Of a stretch of 64,000 nt of DNA, positions 1-8,180 are shown one piece after another; position 1 is the stretch's first letter, and each line of letters opens with the position of its first letter. A program made the translations under genes and the position numbers. Source of the DNA: Microbacterium hydrothermale. GTDB taxonomy: Bacteria; Actinomycetota; Actinomycetes; Actinomycetales; Microbacteriaceae. The stretch spans positions 1-64,000 of the forward strand of contig NZ_STGM01000006.1 of the NCBI RefSeq assembly GCF_004854025.1, given 5' to 3'. The notes below the pieces were generated by a model. That model was not told the origin of the DNA and did no database searches. It was given only the letters and a program-made list of their open reading frames with translations.

Positions 1-273
1 GTCGACGATGGGCTTCTGCAGGGTGGGGTCGAACTTCTCGGGGCCCTGGGTGGTGACGGTGGCGCCTTCGGTCTTGGCTTCGGCTTCGATGCCGCACTGC
101 ATGGAGATGTAGAACTCATCCCCGGCGACGCCCTGCACGAACGCGATCTTGTAGCCCCCGTCGGAACCGCCCGACGCGCCGCCCGAGGCGGCTCCGCCCG
201 AACAGCCCGCGAGGGTCAGGGTCGCCGCCATGCCGAAGACCGTCAGCGCGGTCGCCTTCTTGTTCCACTTCAT
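1..273 (-). CDS. Sugar ABC transporter substrate-binding lipoprotein (C-terminus off the window)
   Basis: Only the first 91 residues are visible. A lysine-bearing N-terminus and hydrophobic stretch end in the lipobox LAGC, so Cys24 would be the lipidated residue, followed by a Gly/Ser linker. The mature start, YKIAFVQGVAGDEFY, is the first beta-strand region of the periplasmic-binding type 1/4 fold used for ribose/xylose/fructose-type sugars. It lies 63 nt downstream of the permease on the same strand and is the last gene of the kinase-ATPase-permease-SBP operon. The order kinase, single-domain ATPase, permease, SBP recalls the Sinorhizobium frcBCAK fructose/ribose/mannose system (established knowledge). 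The actual ligand is inference; neighbouring polyol and xylose genes make a pentose or pentitol attractive. Confidence 0.85.
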   Translation of the reverse strand, partial: MKWNKKATALTVFGMAATLTLAGCSGGAASGGASGGSDGGYKIAFVQGVAGDEFYISMQCGIEAEAKTEGATVTTQGPEKFDPTLQKPIVD

Positions 274-336
274 TGTGATCACCGTTCTTGTTGTCGGGTT
301 GGGTAAGGGGTTGTGAGGGAAGGATGCCGCCGCGGC

Positions 337-1422
337 TCAGCCGCGCCGACCTCCGCTGAGGAACTTGCGCCAGAGGCCTTGAGAGTTGCCGCGCGTGGCG
401 GCGGTGCGGCGCACCTGGTCGACGTACACCGCCGTGATCAGCACCGCGCCCACAGCCACCTGCTGCCAGAACGGCTGCACGCCCGTGATGACGAAGCCGT
501 TCTGCAGCACCGCCGGGATGAACAGGCCGACGACCGTGCCCATGATCGTGCCGACCCCGCCGAAGAGGGAGGTCCCGCCGATCACCACGGCCGCGATGAC
601 GTTGAGGTTGGTCTGCGACTGCCCCGCGATCGCCGTCGTGGAGAACTGCGAGAGAGACAGGATGCCGCCGAGCCCGGCCAGAGCGCCCGAGATCGTGTAG
701 ATCTTGATGAGCTGCGCGTCGACCTTGACGCCGACGCGGCGGGCGGCGATCTCGCTCGATCCGACCGCCAGCGTGTAGAGGCCGAAGCGCGTGTAGTGCA
801 GCACGATCGCGCCGATCGCGACGACCACGAGGGCGATGACGCTGATGATCGGGACGCTGCCGAAGACGTTGCCGTAGCCGATCGAGACGGTCAGTACGGT
901 GGGGACGTCGCGGATGTCGACGCCGCCGGTGAGGATCTGCGCGAGGCCGAGGGCCATGCCGAGCGATCCCAGGGTGACGATGAGCGGCGGGATCTTCGCC
1001 TTCGCGATGAGGAAGCCGTTCAGCAGACCCCAGCACACGCCGCTCAGGATCGCGACCAGGATGCCGACGACGGCCACGCCCCAGCCCTCTCCGCCGAGCG
1101 CCCGCATGACGATGGCCGCGACCACGCCCGAGAACACCAGGACCGACCCGACCGAGAGGTCGATGCCGGCGGTGATGATGACGTAGGTCATGCCCACCGC
1201 GAGGACCGCGAGGATCGAGGCGTTCTGAATGATGAGGCGGAAGTTGGTCCACTGCGCGAACGAGTCGGGCGCGATGATGCTGAAGACGATGATGATCGCC
1301 AGCAGGACGAGGAGGATCTGGAAGGCCTGCGTGCGGAGGATGCGGCGGACCGGGTTGACCTTCTGGTTGTCGTCGAACGTGCCGATCGCGACGGTCTCGG
1401 TGGGAGGGGTCGTGGTGCTCAC
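337..1422 (-). CDS. Sugar ABC transporter permease (CUT2/RbsC-FrcC family)
   Basis: Inner-membrane permease of about 361 residues. After a ~35-residue cytoplasmic tail it shows 8-10 hydrophobic segments. It has the typical BPD_transp_2 features: GMTYVIITAGIDLSVGS after the second helix, LNGFLIAKAKIPPLIVTLGS in the cytoplasmic coupling region, and GGTSLFGGVGTIMGT near the C-terminus. The start is a GTG whose last two bases overlap the stop of the upstream ATPase gene (GTGA), indicating translational coupling. It would form the channel for the sugar captured by the lipoprotein encoded downstream. A short CG-rich palindrome (331-345) overlaps the stop codon. The family is certain; the sugar is not. 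Confidence 0.93.
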   Translation of the reverse strand: MSTTTPPTETVAIGTFDDNQKVNPVRRILRTQAFQILLVLLAIIIVFSIIAPDSFAQWTNFRLIIQNASILAVLAVGMTYVIITAGIDLSVGSVLVFSGVVAAIVMRALGGEGWGVAVVGILVAILSGVCWGLLNGFLIAKAKIPPLIVTLGSLGMALGLAQILTGGVDIRDVPTVLTVSIGYGNVFGSVPIISVIALVVVAIGAIVLHYTRFGLYTLAVGSSEIAARRVGVKVDAQLIKIYTISGALAGLGGILSLSQFSTTAIAGQSQTNLNVIAAVVIGGTSLFGGVGTIMGTVVGLFIPAVLQNGFVITGVQPFWQQVAVGAVLITAVYVDQVRRTAATRGNSQGLWRKFLSGGRRG

Positions 1423-2195
1423 TTCTGGTCGTCCTTCGTGACGGCGCCGGTCATGAGCCCGACGAGTTCTTCCATGGAGGTGTCCGCGGCCTGGATGTTC
1501 GCGACGCGGGTGCCCAGGCGCAGCACCTGGATGCGGTCGGAGACGTCGATGACGTGGGGCATCGAGTGCGAGATGAAGACCACGGCGATGCCCTTGTCGC
1601 GCACGCGCCGGATGGTCTCGAGCACGTTCTTGGTCTGACGCACGCCGAGGGCGGCGGTCGGTTCGTCGAGGAACACGACGCGCGAGGCCCAGTGCACCGC
1701 CCGGGCGATCGCGATCGCCTGACGCTGACCGCCCGACATCTCGCCGACGGGCGAGGTGAGGCTGCGCACCGTGGCGCCGAGTTCGTCGAACGCGGCACGG
1801 GAGGCCTTCGCCATGTCCTTCGTCTTCATGAAGCCGAGGGCCCCGGCGAGGCCGGGCCGGCGGATCTCGCGGCCCAGGTACATGTTCTGCACCGGGTCGA
1901 GGTGCGGGGCCAGCGCCAGATCCTGGTAGACCGTCTCGATGCCGAGGGAGGAGGCGACCTGCGGATTCGACATGTCGATCGGCTTGCCGTCGAAGCGGAT
2001 CTCGCCCTCGTCGACCGCGAGGTTTCCCGACAGGGCTTTGACCAGCGTCGACTTGCCCGCGCCGTTGTCGCCGATCAGTGCGGTGACCTCGCCGGGGTAG
2101 ACCTCGAAGTCGACGTTGTTCAGGGCGCGGACGGACCCGAACTGACGCGACAGGCCCCGCGCCTGCAGCACGGGCGTGGACGTGGTGGTGCTCAT
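1419..2195 (-). CDS. Sugar ABC transporter ATP-binding protein, single-domain (FrcA-like)
   Basis: The 258-residue ATPase has Walker A GDNGAGKST (residues 42-50), the ABC signature MSGGQRQAIAIARA around residue 140, Walker B VVFLDEPTAAL and a switch histidine in VFISHSM. It has only one nucleotide-binding domain, whereas most CUT2 ATPases (RbsA, AraG, XylG) are ~500-residue double-domain proteins. A single domain of this length is what FrcA of the fructose-type Frc system has (established knowledge). ATGA overlap with the upstream kinase and GTGA overlap with the downstream permease show a tightly coupled operon. It would act as a homodimer on the cytoplasmic face of the permease. Confidence 0.93.
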   Translation of the reverse strand: MSTTTSTPVLQARGLSRQFGSVRALNNVDFEVYPGEVTALIGDNGAGKSTLVKALSGNLAVDEGEIRFDGKPIDMSNPQVASSLGIETVYQDLALAPHLDPVQNMYLGREIRRPGLAGALGFMKTKDMAKASRAAFDELGATVRSLTSPVGEMSGGQRQAIAIARAVHWASRVVFLDEPTAALGVRQTKNVLETIRRVRDKGIAVVFISHSMPHVIDVSDRIQVLRLGTRVANIQAADTSMEELVGLMTGAVTKDDQK

Positions 2196-2890
2196 GAGGA
2201 AGCTCCTTCGTGGTGACCGGCGCCCCGGGCGGGGGCGTCGGAGAGGGTGACGACGAGGTCGGCCCGGTGGCGTCCGCGCTCGACGACGGCGGCGTTGCGC
2301 TCGTCGACCTCGCGGACCCAGGCGACGGCTTCGTCGTAGGGGTGGTCGTGGGAGAGGCGGCGGGCGACGAGGCGCTCGCGGCGCAGGTGCGCCTCGATGT
2401 CGAGGAACCAGACTTCGTCGAGGCGGGATGCCACGGCATCCCACCCGAAAGCGTCGTGCAGCAGGTAGTTGCCCTCGGTGATGACGAGCGGCACGTCGGC
2501 GGGCACGTGCACGGCCGAGCCGATCGACTCCTCCAGGGCGCGATCGAAGCGCGGGGCGTAGACCGCGTGACCGGCCCGGATGCGGTCGAGGAGGGCGATG
2601 TATCCGTCGACGTCGAAGGTGTCGGGGGCGCCCTTGCGGTCGCGGCGTCCGAGACGCACGAGCTCCTCGTTGGCGAGGTGGAAGCCGTCCATGCCCACCA
2701 GGACGGCATCGAAGCCGAGGGCGGCGAGCAGCGCGTCGCTGACGGTGGACTTGCCCGCGCCGGGGGTGCCGGCGAGTCCCAGAACGCGGCGCTCACCGGT
2801 CGCGACGAGAGTGCGCGCACGCTCGACGAGATCGTCGAGGTGCACGGTCGCGGCGGCGATCGGCCGAGCGTTCTGCGAGGTGCGGGTCAC
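2192..2890 (-). CDS. P-loop nucleoside/sugar kinase family protein (FrcK/uridine-kinase-like)
   Basis: A 232-residue cytoplasmic P-loop kinase. GLAGTPGAGKST is the Walker A, followed by GMDGFHL, the DGFH motif shared by uridine kinases, bacterial pantothenate kinase and the FrcK fructose-kinase-like proteins. VITEGNYLL and a LID region with several arginines (RRERLVARR) follow. I chose the GTG at 2890 because GGAAGGA lies 10 nt upstream; earlier in-frame starts run into the operator region and lack a ribosome site. It is the first gene of the ABC operon, which suggests it phosphorylates the incoming sugar, as proposed for FrcK. The substrate is unknown. A true uridine kinase is unlikely given the transporter context. 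Confidence 0.8.
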   Translation of the reverse strand: MTRTSQNARPIAAATVHLDDLVERARTLVATGERRVLGLAGTPGAGKSTVSDALLAALGFDAVLVGMDGFHLANEELVRLGRRDRKGAPDTFDVDGYIALLDRIRAGHAVYAPRFDRALEESIGSAVHVPADVPLVITEGNYLLHDAFGWDAVASRLDEVWFLDIEAHLRRERLVARRLSHDHPYDEAVAWVREVDERNAAVVERGRHRADLVVTLSDAPARGAGHHEGASS

Positions 2891-2995
2891 GGCGGTGTGG
2901 TCCTTCCGGGGACGCCGCACGTCGGAGTGCTGCGTCGATGAAGCGGTCCGGTGGAGGGCCCCACCGGTCGAACTCCGGTTACGGTAAGCCCACCG

Positions 2996-3044
2996 TGACA
3001 CCGGTGTCAACACCCGTGACCAATTCGTCATGACACCGAAGTCA
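2996..3044. promoter_or_regulatory. Two tandem LacI-type operator sites between divergent sugar genes
   Basis: TGACACCGGTGTCA at 2996-3009 is a perfect 14-bp palindrome with the central CG typical of LacI-family operators. TGACACCGAAGTCA at 3031-3044 is a second copy differing at two positions, with centres 35 bp apart. They sit between the ABC/kinase operon (minus strand) and the SDR gene (plus strand), so one regulator could control both. No LacI gene lies next to them; the responsible repressor is probably outside the window or one of the two LacI genes here. Confidence 0.75.
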
Positions 3045-3124
3045 TCCGCGTGATTCTGTGGTTATCATGGGCCGCGACGACACCGACGTCGTCCACGACA
3101 CCGAGCCCGCGAAAGAGCCTCCCC

Positions 3125-3853
3125 ATGACCGAATTCACCGACCGCACCATCCTCGTCACCGGCGCCGGTGGCGGGATCGGCGGCGCGACCGTCCGCCACC
3201 TCGTCGCCGCGGGAGCGACCGTCCTCGCCGCCGGGCGCACGGCCGACAGCGTCGAGGCGATCGCCGCCGAGACCGGGGCCGAGCCGGTCGTTTTCGACCT
3301 CGAGTCCGAGGACGAGATCCGCTCCGCGATCGAGGGCCGCGACCTCTACGGCGTCGTCAACTGCGGTGGCTGGGGCGGCGAGATCGCCACGCCCATGGAC
3401 ACCGACATCGACGTCTTCGACAAGGTCATGAGCATCAACGCGCGCGGCTCGCTGCTGGTCACCAAGTACGCGTCCCGAGAGATGATCCGCGTCGGCAAGG
3501 GCGGTGCGATCGTCAACGTCTCGAGCCAGGCGAGCCTCGTCGCCCTCACCGGACACATCTCGTACGGCTCGTCGAAGGCCGCCCTCGACAACATCACGCG
3601 CGTCTCGGCCCTCGAGCTCGGCGGATACGGCATTCGCGTCAACAGCGTCAACCCGACCGTCGTCATGACGCCGATGTCAGCGTGGTACTGGGGCCGCCCC
3701 GACATCGAGGGGCCCTTCCTCGAGGCGATGCCCCTGCACAAGTGGGCGACCGAGGACGACATCGCCGCCCCGATCGTGTTCCTGCTCAGCGACGGCGCCG
3801 GAATGATCTCGGGCGTCTCGCTCCCCATCGACGGCGGCTACTCGAGCCGCTGA
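3125..3853 (+). CDS. SDR-family oxidoreductase, L-xylulose reductase-like (DCXR type)
   Basis: A classical 242-residue short-chain dehydrogenase. It shows the NAD(P)-binding TGAGGGIGG near the N-terminus, IVNVSSQAS with the catalytic Ser, YGSSKAA (Tyr and Lys of the YxxxK pair), and the C-terminal stretch RVNSVNPTVVMTPM. That last stretch is strongly reminiscent of dicarbonyl/L-xylulose reductase (DCXR), which interconverts xylulose and xylitol. The usual NNAG motif reads VNCGG here. Start chosen at ATG 3125 because the fold begins there; upstream codons lie in the operator/promoter. It is divergent from the ABC-kinase operon and shares its operators, consistent with polyol oxidation. The exact substrate and cofactor preference are inferred, not visible. 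Confidence 0.85.
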   Translation: MTEFTDRTILVTGAGGGIGGATVRHLVAAGATVLAAGRTADSVEAIAAETGAEPVVFDLESEDEIRSAIEGRDLYGVVNCGGWGGEIATPMDTDIDVFDKVMSINARGSLLVTKYASREMIRVGKGGAIVNVSSQASLVALTGHISYGSSKAALDNITRVSALELGGYGIRVNSVNPTVVMTPMSAWYWGRPDIEGPFLEAMPLHKWATEDDIAAPIVFLLSDGAGMISGVSLPIDGGYSSR

Positions 3854-3936
3854 CCGGCGCGCCGGGAGGCTGGGTCGCCTCCCGGTCGTCGTGCTCCGCG
3901 GCGGGATCCAGGTGGATGCCGGGGCCGCGGGCCGGG

Positions 3937-5184
3937 CTACAGGCCCAGCGTGCGCTCCAGGAACGCGTTGCGGAAGACACCCCGCGGGTCGGCCTCGCGC
4001 GCGGTGGCGAGGAAGTCCTCGGCACGGGGGAGGGTGGCGCGGACGGCCTCGCCGGGCATGGTGAACGCCTTGCCCCAGTGCGGGCGCACGTCGAACGGTG
4101 CGAGGGCGGCCTCGATGTGCGGCAGCACCGCGAGCACGCCCTCGGTGTCGTTGCGCCAGGTGAAGTGGATCGCGAGCACGTCGCGCCGGTACGCGGGGCT
4201 CATCCACAGGTCGTCGGCGGCGACGGTGCGCAGCTCGGTCACCAGCAGCTGCGCGTCGAACGCGGGCGCGATCGCGCGGACCGCGGCGAGGGCGTCGCGC
4301 GCGGCGGTGAACGGCACGAAGTACTCGGACTGGATCTCGTCGCCGTCGCTCGGGAGCGCGTCGGCGCGGAAGTGCGGGAGCCGCGTGTGCCACGGCCCGG
4401 CCGACCCGCGCGGGGTCGTGTTGTCGACCGTGCGGATGCGACCGAGGTGGATGTCGTCACCGACCGGCCGGCCGCCGAGATCCTCGACCCAGGCCGGGGC
4501 CCCCGCGTCGTTCTTGGCCCACACCAGGTCGTGCGCCGGGTCGCCCCACGTCGTGAAGACGCTGACGCTGCGCGACCCGCCGAACACCCGCTCGGGGTCG
4601 CCCGCGATGTCGTCCCAGGCCACGCCGGTGTACGCCTGCTGGGTCACCTCGTACGTCGGCTCGGTCTGCAGCTCGACGGCGGTGACGACGCCGAGGGCGC
4701 CCAGGCTCAGGGCGGCCGCGCCGAACCACTCGTGCGTCTCGTCGATGCGGTGCGTGCGGCCGTCGGCATCCATGATCTCGACGGCCCGCACCGCGCTCGA
4801 GAGGTTTCCATTGCGCACGCCCGATCCGTGCGTTCCGGTCGCGGTGGCGCCCGCGGCCGAGATGTGCGGGAGCGAGCCGAGGTTGTGCAGCGCCCGGCCG
4901 TGCGCCTCGATCACCGGAGCGAGCTGCGCGAAGGTCACGAGTCCCTCGACCCGCACGCGATCGCCGACGAGGTCGACGCGCGTCGGCATCCGCTCGAGCG
5001 ACACGAGAGCCGCCGCGGAATCGGCGATGTCGTTGAACGTGTGCCGGGTCGCCTGTACGCGCAGCGAATCGGCGGATGCCACGACCTCGGCGAGCTCGTC
5101 GAGGTCGGTGGGCAGCAGCACCTCGGTGGCGCGATAGCGATGGTTGCCCGACCAGGTGGCTCCGGCGGAACGCGTCTCGATCAT
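3937..5184 (-). CDS. FAD-linked alditol/xylitol oxidase
   Basis: 415 residues of the VAO/PCMH flavoprotein fold with a C-terminal D-arabinono-lactone-oxidase domain. TRHTFNDIADS (residues 46-56) matches the AldO-type flavinylation segment; His48 is the likely covalent FAD attachment point. GTHGSG around residue 120 belongs to the FAD pocket, and HWGKAFT plus DPRGVFRNAFLER close the protein as in Streptomyces alditol oxidase. That enzyme oxidises terminal hydroxyls of xylitol, sorbitol and related alditols with O2, giving the aldose and H2O2 (established knowledge). An RBS AGGAGA precedes the ATG. It follows the ROK gene on the same strand, separated by a hairpin. A gulonolactone oxidase relative is the main alternative, but the RHTFND segment favours alditol oxidase. 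Confidence 0.85.
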   Translation of the reverse strand: MIETRSAGATWSGNHRYRATEVLLPTDLDELAEVVASADSLRVQATRHTFNDIADSAAALVSLERMPTRVDLVGDRVRVEGLVTFAQLAPVIEAHGRALHNLGSLPHISAAGATATGTHGSGVRNGNLSSAVRAVEIMDADGRTHRIDETHEWFGAAALSLGALGVVTAVELQTEPTYEVTQQAYTGVAWDDIAGDPERVFGGSRSVSVFTTWGDPAHDLVWAKNDAGAPAWVEDLGGRPVGDDIHLGRIRTVDNTTPRGSAGPWHTRLPHFRADALPSDGDEIQSEYFVPFTAARDALAAVRAIAPAFDAQLLVTELRTVAADDLWMSPAYRRDVLAIHFTWRNDTEGVLAVLPHIEAALAPFDVRPHWGKAFTMPGEAVRATLPRAEDFLATAREADPRGVFRNAFLERTLGL

Positions 5185-5196
5185 GGAATCTCCTGG

Positions 5197-5237
5197 GGTG
5201 GGACGGGGCGGACGCCTCCATCCTGCCCCGTCCCACC
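5197..5237 (-). terminator. 13-bp perfect hairpin between ROK gene and alditol oxidase
   Basis: GGTGGGACGGGGC (5197-5209) and its exact complement GCCCCGTCCCACC (5225-5237) enclose a 15-nt loop. The hairpin lies downstream of the ROK stop codon and immediately upstream of the oxidase ribosome site. It could terminate ROK transcription or modulate the oxidase leader. No T-run follows on the minus strand, so a classical intrinsic terminator is not certain. Confidence 0.6.
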
Positions 5238-5313
5238 GACATCGGGGCGGGCCGGCACCGGCTCCGCCGACCGCGGCCCGGGCCGACGCCTCTCCGCGCG
5301 CGGCCGGCCCCGG

Positions 5314-6474
5314 TCAGCGCGCGGGGAACAGTGCGGCCTCGAACACGGCCTCGGCCGCGCCGACGAGCAGGCGGTCCTCGCCCAGTTCGGCGACGGCCAC
5401 GCGCAACCCCTCGGCGCACGCGGGGATCGTCTGCGCCCGCACGGCCCGATCGAGGCCGTCGAGGTCGAGTTCGGCGAGAGCGGCGAGGAAGCCTCCCAGC
5501 ACGATCACCGCGGGGTTCATGACGTTCGCGGCATTGGCCAGGGCGGTCGCGAGGATCCGCCGCTGGCGCTCGGTCTCGGCGCGCACCGCGGCGTCGGAAC
5601 TGCGGGCGAGGGCGTCGCGCAGGGCCGCGTCGTCGAGGGCGCCCGCTCCCACCGCGTCGAGCAGCAGGGCTCGGCTCACCTCGTCTTCGAGCACGCCGTC
5701 GGCGGCCCGACGGTCGCCGGGGTCGACGATGCCGGGACGGTTCTGGCCGAACTCGCCGGCGTACCCGCCTGCGCCGCCCAGGGGATTCCCGCCCACGATC
5801 ACGGCCCCGCCGATACCGCTCGCGCCGCCGTTGAGGTAGACCACGTCGTGCACCCCGCGCGCGGCGCCGAACAGGTGCTCGGCCACCGCGCCGAGGGCGG
5901 CGTCGTTGGCGACGTGCGAGGGCAGGCCCGTGGCATCCGTCATCAATCCGGCGAGCGGCGCGTCGTGCCACCCGAGGTGCGGCGCCTCGCGGACGAGTCC
6001 GTCCCCGGCCCGCACAGGCCCCGGCACCGCCACGCCCACCCCGACCGGTCGCGCGTCGGCGAGGACGCCGCCCCGCCAGAGATCGAGATGGATGCCGACG
6101 AGCTCGGCGGTGCGCGCGGGGGTGAGCAGCGCGTCCTGGGCGAGGCGCTCGCGGACCACGATCGTGCCGTCGAGAGCGACCGCGCCGAGGTCGAGGGCGT
6201 CGACCTCGGGATTCACCGCGATCGCGACGACGCGCGGGTCGGGTTCGACGATCGGCGAGGGGCGTCCGACGCGTCCCTGCGTCTCGGACGCGCGCTCGAC
6301 GACGAGGCCCGCCCGCTGCAGCTCTCCCACGAGATCGGCGATCGTCGAGCGGTTGAGGCCGGTCGCCTCGGTGAGGGCGGCGCGGGAGCGCGGGCCCTCG
6401 CGATGGACGGTGCGCAGCACGAGTGCCAGGTTGGCGCGGCGCATGCCGTCGCCCCGACTGCCCGCGGTGACCAT
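5314..6474 (-). CDS. ROK-family transcriptional regulator
   Basis: 386 residues: an N-terminal MarR-like winged helix (about 15-75; SRAALTEATGLNRSTIADLVGELQRAGLV) followed by a ROK sugar-kinase-like domain with VGVAVPGPV and a glycine-rich ASGIGGAVIVGG loop. ROK repressors such as XylR/NagC bind sugars directly. The zinc-binding CxCGxxGCxE motif, normally right after the GELGH segment, is absent: the region reads GEFGQNRPGIVDPGDRR with no cysteine. Its neighbours (alditol oxidase downstream, xylose genes 2 kb away) make it a candidate polyol/xylose regulator; the possible ROK-type site before xylA supports this. Divergent from the peroxidase gene with a 68-bp gap. Confidence 0.9.
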   Translation of the reverse strand: MVTAGSRGDGMRRANLALVLRTVHREGPRSRAALTEATGLNRSTIADLVGELQRAGLVVERASETQGRVGRPSPIVEPDPRVVAIAVNPEVDALDLGAVALDGTIVVRERLAQDALLTPARTAELVGIHLDLWRGGVLADARPVGVGVAVPGPVRAGDGLVREAPHLGWHDAPLAGLMTDATGLPSHVANDAALGAVAEHLFGAARGVHDVVYLNGGASGIGGAVIVGGNPLGGAGGYAGEFGQNRPGIVDPGDRRAADGVLEDEVSRALLLDAVGAGALDDAALRDALARSSDAAVRAETERQRRILATALANAANVMNPAVIVLGGFLAALAELDLDGLDRAVRAQTIPACAEGLRVAVAELGEDRLLVGAAEAVFEAALFPAR

Positions 6475-6542
6475 CCGACCACTGTGCCATGCGCCGGACC
6501 GATTCCCACCCCGGGCAAAGCGCGCGGTGCCAGGATCGGAGC

Positions 6543-7028
6543 ATGGACCTCTCCGGCATCCCCATCACGACCATCCGCGGCGAAGAGACGACCTTCGGCG
6601 ACCTGACCGCCGGCAAGGCGGCGCTCGTCGTGAACGTCGCTTCGCGGTGCGGCCTCGCCCCGCAGTACGAGGCGCTCGAGGCGCTGCACAAGAAGTACGC
6701 CGACCGCGGGTTCACGGTGATCGGCTTCCCCAGCAACCAGTTCCTGCAGGAGCTCAGCGACGAGGACAAGATCGCCGAGTACTGCTCCGCCACGTGGGGC
6801 GTGACCTTCCCGATGTCGGAGAAGGTGAAGATCAACGGCCGCAACGCCCACCCGCTCTACAAGGAGCTCACGACGACCCCGGATGCCGAGGGCAAGACCG
6901 GTCGCATCTCGTGGAACTTCGAGAAGTTCGTCGTCGCCCCCGACGGTCGCGTGACGCGCTTCAGCCCGCGCACCCTGCCCGACGCCCCCGAGGTCGTCGC
7001 GGCGATCGAGGACGCGCTCCCGCGCTGA
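6543..7028 (+). CDS. Glutathione peroxidase family protein (thiol peroxidase)
   Basis: A 161-residue thioredoxin-fold peroxidase. ASRCGLAPQY carries the peroxidatic Cys36 in place of selenocysteine, SNQF gives Gln66, and SWNFEKF gives Trp124/Asn125, completing the catalytic tetrad. Cys81 (AEYC) is the likely resolving cysteine; bacterial members usually use thioredoxin as reductant. Start chosen at ATG 6543, matching the family N-terminus; an in-frame upstream ATG adds an unrelated leader. Its place between the regulator/oxidase and the xylose genes is suggestive, since alditol oxidase releases H2O2. Whether it is co-regulated cannot be seen. Confidence 0.9.
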   Translation: MDLSGIPITTIRGEETTFGDLTAGKAALVVNVASRCGLAPQYEALEALHKKYADRGFTVIGFPSNQFLQELSDEDKIAEYCSATWGVTFPMSEKVKINGRNAHPLYKELTTTPDAEGKTGRISWNFEKFVVAPDGRVTRFSPRTLPDAPEVVAAIEDALPR

Positions 7029-7250
7029 GGCCCGGCCCCGCCGCGCCCGGCCCCGCCCGCCTCCGCTCCTGCGGCTCCCGGCGCGCCCGGCCCCGGCCCC
7101 GGCCGCCGCTGCTCCGGCGGAGTCTCCCGACGCTCCGGAGCGGGCCGGGCCGGCGCGGTATGACGCGGACACGCGACCGGCCCGGGCCGCGGTCGGCCGG
7201 TGTCGGCGGTCTGCCCTATCCTGACCGGGATCCGACCCGAAGGAGTCCTC
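7029..7250. other. GC-rich spacer, no gene seen
   Basis: About 220 nt of extremely GC-rich sequence with runs of CCGGCCCC and CGGCGG. I see no open frame with a ribosome site and no clear operator. The ribosome site AAGGAG of the next gene is at its end. Confidence 0.5.
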
Positions 7251-8147
7251 ATGGCCGATGCCGTCGTCCTCGTCTCCGGTGGTGCCGCTGTCACCCCGTT
7301 CACCGACCCCGAGCGGGCGGCGGCGACGGGGTTCGCGGCCGGCAACACCATGACGGCGCTCCGTGCGCACCACCTCGACCGAGGGGTGCCCGTGTTCACG
7401 GCGCCCGCCCGCATCGGGGCGGGGACGGTCGAGCGGGATGCCGGGTGGCAGGGCTTCGACGACGTGCCTGTCGTGCTGTCGGACGCGGTCACGATCAACG
7501 CCGTCGGACGGATCGACGACGCCGGGGTCTCGCTCGCCGCCTTCCTGCGGTGGCTCGCCGGCGAGCAGGGGCTGGCGAGCATCGACCTCGTCGGTCACTC
7601 GATGGGCGGACTGTTCTCGCGCGCCGCGATCCGCGAGCTCGCGGGCGGCGGTCCGCGGGTGGAGCATCTCGTGACCCTGGGCACGCCCTGGGACGGATCG
7701 GTCCTCGGAGACCTGATCGACGGCGAGATCTCCGAGGCCGATGCCCAGGGCGACCCCGCCACCCTGCAGATCCTCGCCGAGGCCCGCCCGTACGCGGCCG
7801 CGAACTCCGAGGGGGCGGCCGCGGAGGTCTCGCGTCGGTACCTGCGCGGCTGGAACGACCGTCAGGTGGGCGTGCTCGACGGCATCCCGGTGACCGCCGT
7901 CGGTGCCGGGTACTTCGCCGCGTCGACCGCGCCGGCGCAGCTGTGGCCCCACGACGGCTTGGTCTCCCTCGCCAGCGGCCGTGCCGATCACGTGCCCTCC
8001 GCGGTGCTGCCGATCGTCGAGCGGCACGCGTTCGACGACCACGTGCACAGCATCTTCTTCGCCGAGGCGTTCGGTCTGCCGTGGGAGCGCGCGCTCACCT
8101 GGGACCCCGAGGTGTTCGCGGTGGTGGACGCGGCGCTCGGGCGCTGA
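7251..8147 (+). CDS. Alpha/beta-hydrolase, lipase-like (unassigned substrate)
   Basis: 298 residues, no signal peptide or membrane segment. LVGHSMGGLFSR is the GxSxG nucleophile elbow of a lipase/PGAP1-like hydrolase, preceded by an oxyanion-strand region and followed by VTLGTPWDGS, a phrase common in lipase class 2 and PGAP1-like proteins. A late PHDGLVSLAS gives a candidate catalytic Asp and HAFDDHVHS a candidate His. AAGGAG precedes the ATG by 7 nt. It stands alone between the peroxidase and xylA and has no obvious metabolic link to either. Confidence 0.75.
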   Translation: MADAVVLVSGGAAVTPFTDPERAAATGFAAGNTMTALRAHHLDRGVPVFTAPARIGAGTVERDAGWQGFDDVPVVLSDAVTINAVGRIDDAGVSLAAFLRWLAGEQGLASIDLVGHSMGGLFSRAAIRELAGGGPRVEHLVTLGTPWDGSVLGDLIDGEISEADAQGDPATLQILAEARPYAAANSEGAAAEVSRRYLRGWNDRQVGVLDGIPVTAVGAGYFAASTAPAQLWPHDGLVSLASGRADHVPSAVLPIVERHAFDDHVHSIFFAEAFGLPWERALTWDPEVFAVVDAALGR

Positions 8148-8180
8148 CGCGGGGGTGGACGCCGCGGCATCCGGGGTATA

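Noticed and set aside
2192..2890. Annotation of the P-loop kinase as uridine kinase (udk)
   Set aside because: The DGFH motif is shared by several kinase groups, and the operon with a sugar ABC transporter argues for a sugar-linked role, so no gene symbol was given.
3058..6606. A plus-strand open frame of about 1180 codons across the SDR, oxidase and ROK genes
   Set aside because: Its translation is an Arg/Gly/Pro/Asp-rich low-complexity product typical of an antisense or off-frame shadow in 70% GC DNA. It runs against well-supported genes and has no domain.
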